Shown here: piece by piece, positions 8,489 to 16,460 of the stretch
Layout: every line of letters starts with the position of its first letter
Numbering within the stretch: the stretch's first letter is position 1
From: Hymenobacter properus
Lineage (GTDB): Bacteria; Bacteroidota; Bacteroidia; Cytophagales; Hymenobacteraceae
Assembly: GCF_015694735.1 (NCBI RefSeq)
Contig: NZ_JADQDP010000003.1
Span: forward strand, 806,001-870,000
Length of the DNA: 64,000 nt
Direction of reading: 5' to 3'
Notes under the pieces: model-generated
The model's input: the letters and a program-made list of their open reading frames with translations, nothing else
What the model was told of the DNA's origin: nothing
Database searches by the model: none
Translations under genes and position numbers: made by a program

Positions 8489-9074
8489 GGGCTTCGTACT
8501 GCTGGAAAGTGGTTTGGCGCAGCTCCGACCAATCTTGCCGGATAACGCTGAAAATGACGGTGTCGCGCCGGAGGCCGCCCTGGGTAATGCGGTGGCTGCG
8601 CAGGGTGCCTTCCTCGGTGGCGCCCATGCGGGCCATGGCCGTGCGCGACTTGTAGTTGCGCGAGTCGGTTTCGAGCTCCACCCGCTCGTAGCCCATTTGG
8701 CCAAAAGCGTGGCACAGCAGCAGGTGCTTGCAGGCCCGGTTCAGGCCAGAGCGTTGGAACTGCGTGCCCACCCAGGTGTAGCCAATGCTCAGGCGCTGGT
8801 CGGCGGGCACCACGTTGTAGTAGCTGGTGCTGCCGGCCAGCTGCCCGGTTTCGCGGTCGATGATGGCAAAGGGGTAGCGCACGCCTCGCGCTCGGTCTTC
8901 CAGCGCCTGCCGGATGTATGCGGCCAGACTCACCGCGTCGTCGCCGCGCGTGAGGGTGTATTTCCAAAGGTCAGCGTCGAAGGCCACGGCTTTGAGGGCC
9001 TCGAAGTCGCCAATTTCCAGCGGGCGCAGGCGGGCACGGCTGTTTTCGAGCACAAGGGGAGCAGAGAAATCCAT
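8481..9074 (-). CDS. GNAT family N-acetyltransferase (RimJ/RimL type)
   Basis: This 197-residue protein begins MDFSAPLVLENSRARLRPLE, the usual entry of RimJ/RimL-like acetyltransferases. AGSTSYYNV and SIGYTWVGTQFQRSGLN form the central strands and acetyl-CoA loop, and VELETDSRNYKSRTAMARMG is the conserved C-terminal half. It likely acetylates a small molecule or protein amine; the substrate is not predictable. It is the first gene of a two-gene unit with dgkA and is divergent from the LLM oxidoreductase across a strong palindrome. Confidence 0.88.
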   Translation of the reverse strand: MDFSAPLVLENSRARLRPLEIGDFEALKAVAFDADLWKYTLTRGDDAVSLAAYIRQALEDRARGVRYPFAIIDRETGQLAGSTSYYNVVPADQRLSIGYTWVGTQFQRSGLNRACKHLLLCHAFGQMGYERVELETDSRNYKSRTAMARMGATEEGTLRSHRITQGGLRRDTVIFSVIRQDWSELRQTTFQQYEARG

Positions 9075-9158
9075 GGGGCGGCAAAGATGCTGGGAAAATA
9101 AGAAAGTGGTTGCCGCCAGGGTTGCCGCTTACGGGAGCAGAATTATTATTGCATGAAT

Positions 9159-9187
9159 AATGTACATACATATAATGTATGTACATT
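9159..9187. promoter_or_regulatory. 29-bp palindromic operator candidate
   Basis: Perfect 13-base arms (AATGTACATACAT / ATGTATGTACATT) are separated by ATA, in an AT-rich pocket of the intergenic region between the divergent GNAT and LLM genes. The size fits a dimeric HTH repressor site (MarR, HxlR or TetR type). No regulator gene is adjacent in this window. Confidence 0.6.
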
Positions 9188-9263
9188 TGAATCGTTTTGG
9201 TCATGACTGAGCCAAGCCTCAGGATTTGACCGACCATTTCCCACCGAACTAAACTGAACAAAC

Positions 9264-10295
9264 ATGGAAATTGGAATCGATAGTTTTGCCGCCTTCTTTG
9301 ATAACGGCACCAACCAAAAGCCGAGCGGTGCCGAAGCCATGGGCCAGCTGCTCGACCGCATCGAGCGGGCCGACCAGGTAGGCCTCGACGTGTTCGGCAT
9401 CGGTGAGCACCACCGCGCGGAGTTCCTGGATTCGGCCCCCGCCGTGATTCTGGCGGCCGCCGCGGCGCGCACCCGGCGCATTCGCCTCACCAGCGCCGTC
9501 ACCGTGCTGAGCGCCACGGACCCGGTGCGGGCGTTCCAGGAATACGCCACACTGGATTTGATTTCGCAGGGCCGGGCCGAAATGGTGGTGGGCCGCGGCT
9601 CCTCCATCGAAGCCTTCCCGCTTTTCGGCTTCGACCTCGACGATTACGACGAGCTGTTTGCCGAAAAGCTGGACCTGCTCCTGCGCATTCGCGAGCAGGA
9701 AAAACTGCACTGGTCGGGCAAGTTTCGGCCGGCACTCACGGGGCAGGGCATCTACCCGCGGCCTGTGCAGGCGCAGCTGCCCATCTGGCTAGGCGTGGGC
9801 GGCACGCCCGCTTCGTTTGTGCGGGCGGGCACGCTGGGCCTGCCGCTGATGGTGGCCATCATCGGCGGCGATACCCACCGCTTCCGGCCCTTGGTGGACC
9901 TGTACCGCGAAGCGGGCCGCCGGGCCGGCCACGCGCCCGAGCAGTTGCAGGTGGGCCTGCACTCGCTGGGCTACGTGGCCGAAACCACCGAGCAGGCTAT
10001 GGAGGAGTTCTTTCCGGGGTATGCACGCACCTTCACCAACCGCGCCCGCGAGCGGGGCGGCGCGCCCGTCACGCGGGGCATGTTCGACGCCCAGGCCGGG
10101 CCGCGCGGGGCGCTGCTGGTAGGCAGCCCCGAGGAGGTAGCCGCCAAAATCCTGCGTCACAGCGAAGCCTTGGGCGGTATCTCCCGCGTCACCTTCCAGC
10201 AGGACGTAGCCGCGTTGCCGCACACTGAAATCATGCAATCCATCGAGCTGCTGGGTACGCGGGTGGCTCCGTTGCTGCGGGCCGCGGCAGTGTAA
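9264..10295 (+). CDS. LLM class flavin-dependent oxidoreductase
   Basis: This 343-residue protein has a luciferase-like TIM-barrel pattern: MEIGIDSFAAFF, DQVGLDVFGIGEHHRAEF, RIRLTSAVTVLSATDPVR, RAEMVVGRGSS and LPIWLGVGGTPASF. Family members use reduced FMN (or F420) to oxidise small substrates such as alkanes, sulfonates or alkanals. The GEHHR motif is typical of the bacterial group. It is transcribed alone downstream of a 29-bp palindrome, suggesting repressor control. The substrate is unknown. Confidence 0.88.
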   Translation: MEIGIDSFAAFFDNGTNQKPSGAEAMGQLLDRIERADQVGLDVFGIGEHHRAEFLDSAPAVILAAAAARTRRIRLTSAVTVLSATDPVRAFQEYATLDLISQGRAEMVVGRGSSIEAFPLFGFDLDDYDELFAEKLDLLLRIREQEKLHWSGKFRPALTGQGIYPRPVQAQLPIWLGVGGTPASFVRAGTLGLPLMVAIIGGDTHRFRPLVDLYREAGRRAGHAPEQLQVGLHSLGYVAETTEQAMEEFFPGYARTFTNRARERGGAPVTRGMFDAQAGPRGALLVGSPEEVAAKILRHSEALGGISRVTFQQDVAALPHTEIMQSIELLGTRVAPLLRAAAV

Positions 10296-10322
10296 AGGCT
10301 AAGCCGACGGCGCCGCATCTGT

Positions 10323-10362
10323 AAAAAAGAAGTCCCGGCTGCAAAGCCGGGACTTCTTTTTT
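10323..10362. terminator. Bidirectional terminator between the LLM gene and fumC
   Basis: Perfect 18-base arms (A6 GAAGTCCCGGCT and its complement ending T6) enclose a GCAA loop. With A and T runs on both sides it can terminate both convergent genes. Confidence 0.9.
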
Positions 10363-10386
10363 ATACCCAATTGAAGATGGCAAAGG

Positions 10387-11787
10387 CTACTTCATCTCGC
10401 CTACCATTTCCTCCGGCTTCAGCCACTCGTTAAACTGCTCTTCGGTCACGTAGCCCAGCTTGAGGGCGGTTTCCTTCAGCGTCGAGCCGTTTTTGTGGGC
10501 CGTCTGGGCAATTTCGGCGGCTTTGTAGTAGCCAATGTGCGGGTTGAGGGCCGTCACAAGCATCAGGCTGCTGTCGACGTGCTTCTTGATGTTTTTCTCC
10601 AGCGGCTTGATGCCCACGGCGCACTTGTCAGTGAAGCTCACGCACACGTCGCCGATGAGGCGGGCCGAGTGCAGGAAGTTGTAAATCATGACGGGCTTGA
10701 ACACGTTCAGCTCGAAGTGGCCCATGGAGCCGCCCACCGAGATGGCCACGTCGTTGCCCATCACCTGGGCGGCCACCATCGTCATGGCTTCGCACTGGGT
10801 GGGGTTCACCTTGCCGGGCATGATGCTGGAGCCGGGCTCGTTGTCGGGAATGTCGATTTCGCCGATGCCAGCGCGCGGGCCCGAGCTGAGCATGCGAATG
10901 TCATTGGCAATTTTCATCAGGCTCACGGCCACGGTTTTGAGGGCGCCGTGGGCTTCCACAATTGCATCGTGGGCGGCCAGGGCCTCAAACTTGTTCTCGG
11001 CCGTGATGAAGGGCAGGCCGGTGAGGTCGGCAATGTGCTTGGCCACGTTCACGGCGTAGTTCTTGGGCGTGTTGATGCCCGTGCCTACGGCGGTGCCGCC
11101 CAGCGCCAGCTCGCTCAGGTGAGCCAGCGTGTTCTTGATGGCGCGCAGGCCGTGGTCGAGCTGCGACACGTAGCCCGAAAACTCCTGGCCCAGCGTGAGC
11201 GGCGTGGCGTCCATGAAGTGGGTGCGGCCGATTTTCACGATGTGCATGAACTCCTGCGACCTGGCTTTCAGCGCGTCGCGCAGCTTCTCGATGCCGGGGA
11301 TGGTGGTTTCGACCAGGATTTTGTAGGCCGCGATGTGCATGGCCGTCGGGAACGTGTCGTTCGAGCTCTGGCTCTTGTTCACGTCGTCGTTGGGGGCCAG
11401 GGCCTTCTTCTCATCGGTGAGCTGGCCGCCCTGCAGCACGTGGCCGCGGTAGGCAATCACCTCGTTGAGGTTCATGTTGCTTTGCGTGCCCGAGCCCGTT
11501 TGCCACACCACCAGCGGGAACGAATCGGCCAGCTTGCCGGCCAGGATTTCGTCGCACACTTTGCCAATCAGCTCGGCTTTCTCGGCGGGCAGCACGCCGG
11601 CGTCGCGGTTGGTGAAAGCGGCGGCCTTCTTGAGGTAGGCGAAAGCGGCGATAATTTCCTTGGGCATCTTGTTGATGTCCTGCGCGATGGGGAAATTCTC
11701 GATGGAACGCTGCGTTTGCGCGCCCCAGTAGGCGGTGGCAGGCACCTGCACGGTGCCCATGGTGTCCTTTTCGGTGCGGAAATCCAT
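10387..11787 (-). CDS. fumC: Class II fumarate hydratase
   Basis: The protein is 466 residues when started at MDFRTEKDTMGTVQVP; the 46 extra upstream residues of the longer frame are not conserved-looking. It carries the family landmarks GSGTQSNMNLNEV, KIGRTHFMDATPLTLGQEF and the signature loop GSSIMPGKVNPTQCEAM. It catalyses reversible hydration of fumarate to L-malate in the TCA cycle as a homotetramer in the cytoplasm. The C-terminal LKETALKLGYVTEEQFNEW is also typical. It is monocistronic with its own terminator. Confidence 0.96.
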   Translation of the reverse strand: MDFRTEKDTMGTVQVPATAYWGAQTQRSIENFPIAQDINKMPKEIIAAFAYLKKAAAFTNRDAGVLPAEKAELIGKVCDEILAGKLADSFPLVVWQTGSGTQSNMNLNEVIAYRGHVLQGGQLTDEKKALAPNDDVNKSQSSNDTFPTAMHIAAYKILVETTIPGIEKLRDALKARSQEFMHIVKIGRTHFMDATPLTLGQEFSGYVSQLDHGLRAIKNTLAHLSELALGGTAVGTGINTPKNYAVNVAKHIADLTGLPFITAENKFEALAAHDAIVEAHGALKTVAVSLMKIANDIRMLSSGPRAGIGEIDIPDNEPGSSIMPGKVNPTQCEAMTMVAAQVMGNDVAISVGGSMGHFELNVFKPVMIYNFLHSARLIGDVCVSFTDKCAVGIKPLEKNIKKHVDSSLMLVTALNPHIGYYKAAEIAQTAHKNGSTLKETALKLGYVTEEQFNEWLKPEEMVGEMK

Positions 11788-11946
11788 GCGGGTTGGTGGA
11801 GTGGAGGAGTAAATCAGTGAGTTCGAGCAGACGCCAGGCAGCGCCTGCCGGGCGCAAAAGTACGCAGCCGGGCCGGCCCCGCCCGCCGCCAGGCAGCCAT
11901 GCCCGGTCCAATGCCGTACACGCAATCAACCCAACCTATTTGCTTT

Positions 11947-12123
11947 ATGAACCAGCCCACTCCCACCCCCGACCCTACCCACGAGCCGCCCGTGCCCGTG
12001 CAAGGCAACGGCGCCCCCGACTACAGCGACGTTGAAGTCACGACCGAGTCTGACCTGCCCACCCCCACCAAGCCCGGCGGCAGCGCCACCGAGCCCGAAA
12101 GCGGCGGTGGCTACAGCGGCTAA
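11947..12123 (+). CDS. Small Pro/Thr/Glu-rich protein, hypothetical
   Basis: This is a 58-residue frame starting MNQPTPTPDPTHEPP and ending GGGYSG. It is acidic and disordered, with no signal peptide or recognisable domain. In support, it is divergent from fumC and its stop lies 31 bases before a strong hairpin terminator. Codons follow the GC-rich style of the region. It could still be a chance frame. Confidence 0.5.
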   Translation: MNQPTPTPDPTHEPPVPVQGNGAPDYSDVEVTTESDLPTPTKPGGSATEPESGGGYSG

Positions 12124-12154
12124 GGCACCGGTCAGCGCTATCCCTTAGGAAACA

Positions 12155-12182
12155 AAAAAGGCAGCCCTTGGGCTGCCTTTTT
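12155..12182. terminator. Bidirectional terminator
   Basis: AAAAAGGCAGCCC and its exact complement are separated by TT. It is placed between the convergent small ORF and the subtilisin gene. Confidence 0.9.
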
Positions 12183-12200
12183 CTGTAATGATAAGTCGTC

Positions 12201-13457
12201 TTACAAGTGCGCAATGGGGTCAGCCGAGCCGTCGGGGTCGCTCTTTACGCTGCCGTTGGTGGTGAAAGACTTGCCGCGCAGGAGCAGCACACCGGCCATG
12301 TGCGGCGTGGCCATGCTCGTGCCGCTGATGGTGTTGTAGCTGCCGCCAATCCAGGTTGAGTTGATGTTGACGCCGGGCATGCAGTAGTCCACGGGCGGGT
12401 TGCCGTAGTTCGAGAAGTAGGCCCAGGTATCGGTGTTGTCCATGGCCGACACGGTGAAGATGTTGGCACCGTTTACGCGGGCCGGCGAGGCTTGGGTGGC
12501 GCTTACGCCATCGTTGCCGGCGGCCACGGCGAAGAGGATGCCTTTGTTCGACGCATTCAGCACGGCATCGTCGAGGGCCTGCGAGGCGCTGCCGCCAAGG
12601 CTCATGTTGGCCACGTCGCCGACGCGGGCGTTGGCTCCCACGTAGTCGATGCCCGCAATCACGCCCGAACTGGTGCCGCTGCCGCTCGAATCGAGCACGC
12701 GCACGGCCACCACAGTGGCGCCGGCGGCCACGCCCACCACGCCAATCGAATTGTTTTTGGCGGCAATGGTGCCCGCCACGTGGGTGCCGTGGCCGTTGCC
12801 GTCGTTGGGCGAGGCATAGTCAGCGCCGCTGCTGCTGCTCAGGAACGAGCGGCTGCGGCCCTGGTCTACGGTCAGGTCGGGGTGAGTGAGGTCGATGCCT
12901 GTGTCAATAATCCAGGCGGTGCGGCCGGTGCCGTCGCCCGAGCCCACGCGGCTGATGCCGTAAGGAATGGTTTGGGTCGAAGGGGTGGGAGCGGGGGCGG
13001 GGGCCGTGCCGCCTTTCACCGGCTTGCCGAGGCTGACAATCTTGTCTTGCTCCACGTAGGCCACGCGGCCGTCGCTGGCTAGGGCGGCGGCTTCATGCCC
13101 CGTCAGGCGGGCCGAAAAGCCTTTGATAACGTGGCCATAGGCGTTGCCCACGGCGCTGGCTTGCAGCCCGCGGCCGCGCAGCAGGCCCTGGGCCGCGGCC
13201 CGCACTTTGCCCACTTTGTCGGCGTAAGTATCGGTGGGGTCAGTGGCCACTGCATTGTCTTTCAAGACAATGATGTATTGGCCGGGTATCAAATCGTCGG
13301 CGCGCACGTCGCTGGCCGTGTTGGTGGTGGGGGTGGCGGCGCTGCTGGGGGCTACCTCTTCCCGCGAGCAGGAAACGAGGCCGCACGAAGCTGCAAACAA
13401 AGAGCCGCCGAGCAGCAGGGAAGCAAAGCGCGAGGTCGATTTAAATTTCTGCATCAA
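12201..13457 (-). CDS. S8 (subtilisin-like) serine peptidase lipoprotein with I9 propeptide
   Basis: This is a 418-residue secreted peptidase. The signal sequence ends in the lipobox-like LVSC (Cys30). Residues 58-143 form an inhibitor-I9 propeptide (PGQYIIVLKDNAV, GFSARLTGHEAAAL, VAYVEQD). The catalytic triad is visible as Asp186 (IIDTGIDLTHPD), His223 (GNGHGTHVAGT) and Ser381 (GTSMATPHMAG), with the oxyanion Asn in AAGND. Aqualysin/proteinase-K-like members are broad extracellular proteases. The catalytic domain ends soon after the active Ser, with no sorting domain, so lipoprotein anchoring is inferred. A second Met at codon 2 is an equally good start. Confidence 0.93.
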   Translation of the reverse strand: MMQKFKSTSRFASLLLGGSLFAASCGLVSCSREEVAPSSAATPTTNTASDVRADDLIPGQYIIVLKDNAVATDPTDTYADKVGKVRAAAQGLLRGRGLQASAVGNAYGHVIKGFSARLTGHEAAALASDGRVAYVEQDKIVSLGKPVKGGTAPAPAPTPSTQTIPYGISRVGSGDGTGRTAWIIDTGIDLTHPDLTVDQGRSRSFLSSSSGADYASPNDGNGHGTHVAGTIAAKNNSIGVVGVAAGATVVAVRVLDSSGSGTSSGVIAGIDYVGANARVGDVANMSLGGSASQALDDAVLNASNKGILFAVAAGNDGVSATQASPARVNGANIFTVSAMDNTDTWAYFSNYGNPPVDYCMPGVNINSTWIGGSYNTISGTSMATPHMAGVLLLRGKSFTTNGSVKSDPDGSADPIAHL

Positions 13458-14013
13458 GACTATTGGGTGAAGTGAATGAAAGCAGGACTGAAATCCGTGA
13501 CGAGGGCAGAAAGGATGTTCGGGGTGGAATGGTTCCCATGGTTAATTTGAACATGTCTAAGTAGGCGGTTACATAGATTATAAAGCACTGTTTTTTGTAT
13601 TGATAAATAATTTTTAAAATTGCGGGGTATTATTAAAAATAAATCAAATTACGGATGATGTATGATGAATATTGTCTGAATTGAGATGTGTATTCAGTAG
13701 ATATAATATTTGCCAAGTCGATTATTAATAATTGAATCCTGCTAATAAAGAATGAGGCATTTGCGTAAAAGCTCTTATTGCCTGTCAAGGAAGCGAGCGG
13801 AACAAATGCTGCTACAGTGGCAGCCAGCTTGGGCTGCCTGCCACCATCTGAAAAGCGTTGGTTGCGAGTGGCTGATATGCTCTACCTTGTGTCAGATTGC
13901 CAGGAGCCAGGCTCCCGCTGTAATGCTGGTTGGGGGTACGCCGCAGCCAAATGCTGCCCCGTGGCCGGGCCGCTGCTGATAACCACTTTGCTCATTCATT
14001 CACCGCATTGTAA
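13458..14013. other. Gene-free intergenic region, 556 bp
   Basis: The part from about 13540 to 13750 is strikingly AT-rich compared with the surroundings and is the upstream region of both flanking divergent genes. The right part is GC-richer and holds a hairpin at 13817-13844. Open frames at 13752-14017 show no signal, domain or codon bias and are rejected as genes. Confidence 0.6.
13817..13844. repeat. Short hairpin in the intergenic region
   Basis: GTGGCAG-C-CAGC pairs with GCTG-C-CTGCCAC with one C-C mismatch and a TTGG loop. No T run follows, so it is not a standard terminator. Its role is unknown. Confidence 0.45.
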
Positions 14014-15090
14014 ATGAAGACCTTTACTTTCCTGCAACTAGCAATTGGGGTGCTTGGTACCGCTTGGTTGGCAGGCTGCAGCCAGCCCAATGCTGCTTCC
14101 GAAACGGCCGCTACCACGGCCGCCGTGCCGGCCAGCTACTTCGACAACCCCGAAACCGGCGTGCAGGACGGCAACGTGCGCGTGATTCCCATCAGCACGC
14201 CCAAGGGCACGTTCAAGGTCTGGACCAAGCAGTACGGCAACAGCCCCAAAATCAAGGTGCTGCTGCTCAATGGCGGTCCGGGCGCCACGCACGAGTATTT
14301 CGAGTGCTTCGAGAACTTTCTGCCCAAGGAGGGTATCGAATTCATCTACTACGACCAGCTGGGCTGCGGCAACTCTGACAACCCCCGCGATACCGCCATG
14401 TGGAGCCTGCCGCGCTACGTGGAGGAGGTAGAGCAGGTGCGCCAGGCCCTGAAACTCGACAACACCAATTTCTACCTGTTGGGCCACAGCTGGGGCGGCA
14501 TCCTGGCGGCTGAGTACGCCTTCAAGTACCAGCAAAACCTCAAGGGTCTCATCATCTCGAACATGATGATGAGCTGCCCCGACTACGGCCGCTACGCCGA
14601 CGAGGTACTGGCCAAGCAGATGAAACCCGAAGTGCTCAGGGAAATCCGGCAGATTGAAGCCCGCAAGGATTTCAGCAACCCGCGCTACATGGGCCTGCTC
14701 GAACCCAACTTCTACGCCGAGCACCTGTGCCGCATCGTGCCCAACCCCGAGCCCGTGACCCGCGCCATGAGCAAGCTCAACCAGTCGCTCTACGTGACCA
14801 TGCAGGGCCCAAGCGAGTTCGGTATCTCGGGCAAGCTGGTGAACTGGAACCGCGTGCCCGACCTGCCCAAGCTGGCCGTGCCCGTGCTCAGCATCGGCGG
14901 CAAGTACGACACCATGGACCCCGCCCACATGCGCATGATTGCCACCAAGGTGCAGCGCGGCAACTCTCTCATTTGCCCCCAAGGCAGCCACATGAGCATG
15001 TACGACGACCAGCAAACCTACTTCAAAGGCCTGCTCACCTTCCTGAAAGCCGTGGACGCCGGCACCGTGAAGCCAGGCGCCGAGCTGTGA
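14014..15090 (+). CDS. Proline iminopeptidase-family alpha/beta hydrolase lipoprotein
   Basis: This 358-residue lipoprotein has the lipobox LAGC (Cys22). The alpha/beta-hydrolase core shows LLLNGGPGATHEYF (oxyanion HGGPG-like, 87-90) and YYDQLGCGNSDNP, which are typical of proline iminopeptidases (S33). The nucleophile elbow GHSWGG has Ser159, and the late PVLSIGGKYDTMDP and CPQGSHMSMYD supply the Asp and His. It probably removes N-terminal prolyl or other residues from peptides in the periplasm or on the surface, perhaps after the divergent subtilisin-like protease; that cooperation is inference. Confidence 0.88.
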   Translation: MKTFTFLQLAIGVLGTAWLAGCSQPNAASETAATTAAVPASYFDNPETGVQDGNVRVIPISTPKGTFKVWTKQYGNSPKIKVLLLNGGPGATHEYFECFENFLPKEGIEFIYYDQLGCGNSDNPRDTAMWSLPRYVEEVEQVRQALKLDNTNFYLLGHSWGGILAAEYAFKYQQNLKGLIISNMMMSCPDYGRYADEVLAKQMKPEVLREIRQIEARKDFSNPRYMGLLEPNFYAEHLCRIVPNPEPVTRAMSKLNQSLYVTMQGPSEFGISGKLVNWNRVPDLPKLAVPVLSIGGKYDTMDPAHMRMIATKVQRGNSLICPQGSHMSMYDDQQTYFKGLLTFLKAVDAGTVKPGAEL

Positions 15091-15097
15091 GTTTGGT

Positions 15098-15178
15098 TGT
15101 CAGTTAGTCGTTGTCAGTTGTTAGGAAAAACGCCAATCTATTGGCCCGACAACGAGCAACTGACAATTGACAACTAAA
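15098..15178. repeat. Imperfect inverted repeat of GTTGTCA units
   Basis: GTTGTCAGTT and CGTTGTCAGTTG on the left face GCAACTGACAATTGACAAC on the right, around a central segment, between two convergent genes. It resembles small Bacteroidota intergenic repeats and may serve as a terminator. Confidence 0.55.
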
Positions 15179-16460
15179 ACGGTATGGTGAAATCTACCGT
15201 GAGCGGGGCGCGGCGGCCACCGGCGATGCCGGGCTGCCATTTGGGGCCTTCGCACACCAGGCGCAGGGCTTCGGCGTCGTAGTCGGCGCGCAGGCCGCGG
15301 GTCACTTTCAGGTTGCTCAGCTGCCCGTCGGCGCCCACGGTGAACTGCACGTGCACCAGTCCGCTGATGCGGTTTTCCTTTTCGGGCTCAAACTGCGCGG
15401 CCTCGCGGCGCAGGTAGTCGCGGAAGGCTGGCGTGCCGCCCACCGGTGCCGGCTTGATGGCGAAGCCCGCGGGCATGGGCGTGTTGAGCACCATGGCCGG
15501 CGCGGGTTCAGCCAGCTTGGCCTTGGCTTTCCTCAGGGGAGCAGCCGTTGTTACGGCTACTTCGCTGAGCGAACGCACGGAATCGGCGGCCGGTTGGGTG
15601 AGCACGCTTTCGCTTTTGGCCGCCGGGGCCAGGTCGGCCCGGGCCAGTTTTGATTCCTGGGAGTTGTCGTCGGCGCCTGCAGTTGCCTGGTTGGCTTGGG
15701 ATATGCCCACTGGGGCGGCCGTTTCCGAAGCAACAACCATATCGGCAGCCGGTGCTGCGGAAGGCGCAGCGGGCCTTGCTGCTGGCCGGTGCGGGGGCGA
15801 GGCCGGCAGGCGGGAAGCCGAATTGGCAAGCCAATCGGTACCTCCCAAGGTTGAGGGAGCGGGCTGCCGGCTTGCGCGGGGTTTTGCCGGGCGTTGCACG
15901 GCCGCGTAGTCGGCAGGAGCAGGGCTGGCCGGGGCGGGCGCTTGGGGCGCTGCGGCTATTGGTGCAGCTGAGCGAGTAGCCGGTGCAGCTGGAGGGGCAG
16001 CCGGCGCAGCAGCCGGCGCAGCAGCCGGCGCAGCAGCCGGCGCAGCAGCCGGCGCAGCAGCCGGCGCAGAGGGAGCTTCCTGGCGCGCAGTAGCAGGCGG
16101 CGCGGCTGATTCGTATTTTTCCCAGCCCCAGATGCCGGTGCCCACCACGGCCAGCAGCGCCGCCGCGGCCGCCAGGCGCGGCCAGGCCCAGCCACCCGCC
16201 GCGGGTTCGGGCTCGGCTTGGCCCAGGCGGGCTTGCAGGCGGGTGCGCAGCTCGGCAATGGCGCGGTCGGTGGTGGGGCCGTCGCTCATCGAGAAGCCTT
16301 CCACCAATTCGGCGCAGCGCTCGCAGTCGAGGGTGTGGGCCTCGATGCGGTGCTCCTCGGTGGGCGCCAGGGTGCCGGCCGCGTAGGCACGCAGCTCGGC
16401 CGTGGCCGGGTGCGGGCCGGGAGCGGGCAGCTGGGCAAAAGGCGAATCAGCGGGCGACAT
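15174..16460 (-). CDS. Anti-sigma factor/TonB fusion: zinc-finger-like N-terminus, TM, linker, TonB C-terminal domain
   Basis: The product is 428 residues when started at MSPADSPFAQL; this ATG overlaps the sigma gene end by 14 bases. Residues 30-55 contain EEHRIEAHTLDCERCAEL, a His-x3-Cys-x2-Cys zinc anti-sigma motif (H42, C46, C49). A transmembrane helix lies at about 94-112 (LAAAAALLAVVGTGIWGW). A long Ala/Pro periplasmic linker follows, including a perfect 12-bp tandem repeat. The last 85 residues form a TonB C-terminal domain (ISGLVHVQFTVGADGQL, KWQPGIAGGRRAPLTVDF). It probably sequesters the adjacent sigma factor and senses an envelope partner through the TonB domain. This fusion reading is from motifs, not a database hit. 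Confidence 0.82.
   Translation of the reverse strand: MSPADSPFAQLPAPGPHPATAELRAYAAGTLAPTEEHRIEAHTLDCERCAELVEGFSMSDGPTTDRAIAELRTRLQARLGQAEPEPAAGGWAWPRLAAAAALLAVVGTGIWGWEKYESAAPPATARQEAPSAPAAAPAAAPAAAPAAAPAAAPAAPPAAPATRSAAPIAAAPQAPAPASPAPADYAAVQRPAKPRASRQPAPSTLGGTDWLANSASRLPASPPHRPAARPAAPSAAPAADMVVASETAAPVGISQANQATAGADDNSQESKLARADLAPAAKSESVLTQPAADSVRSLSEVAVTTAAPLRKAKAKLAEPAPAMVLNTPMPAGFAIKPAPVGGTPAFRDYLRREAAQFEPEKENRISGLVHVQFTVGADGQLSNLKVTRGLRADYDAEALRLVCEGPKWQPGIAGGRRAPLTVDFTIPF
15998..16069. repeat. 12-bp tandem repeat, six perfect copies, inside the linker
   Basis: The unit CAGCCGGCGCAG is repeated six times without error. On the coding strand each unit encodes four residues (A-A-P-A pattern), so copy-number change would lengthen or shorten the periplasmic linker without a frameshift. 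Confidence 0.95.

Noticed and set aside
13752..14017. Two overlapping short plus-strand frames before the iminopeptidase-like gene
   Set aside because: No codon bias, signal or homology pattern, and they overlap a hairpin and the promoter region.
15998..16069. Tandem repeat considered as a CRISPR array
   Set aside because: Units are 12 bp and contiguous with no spacers; it encodes an Ala/Pro linker.
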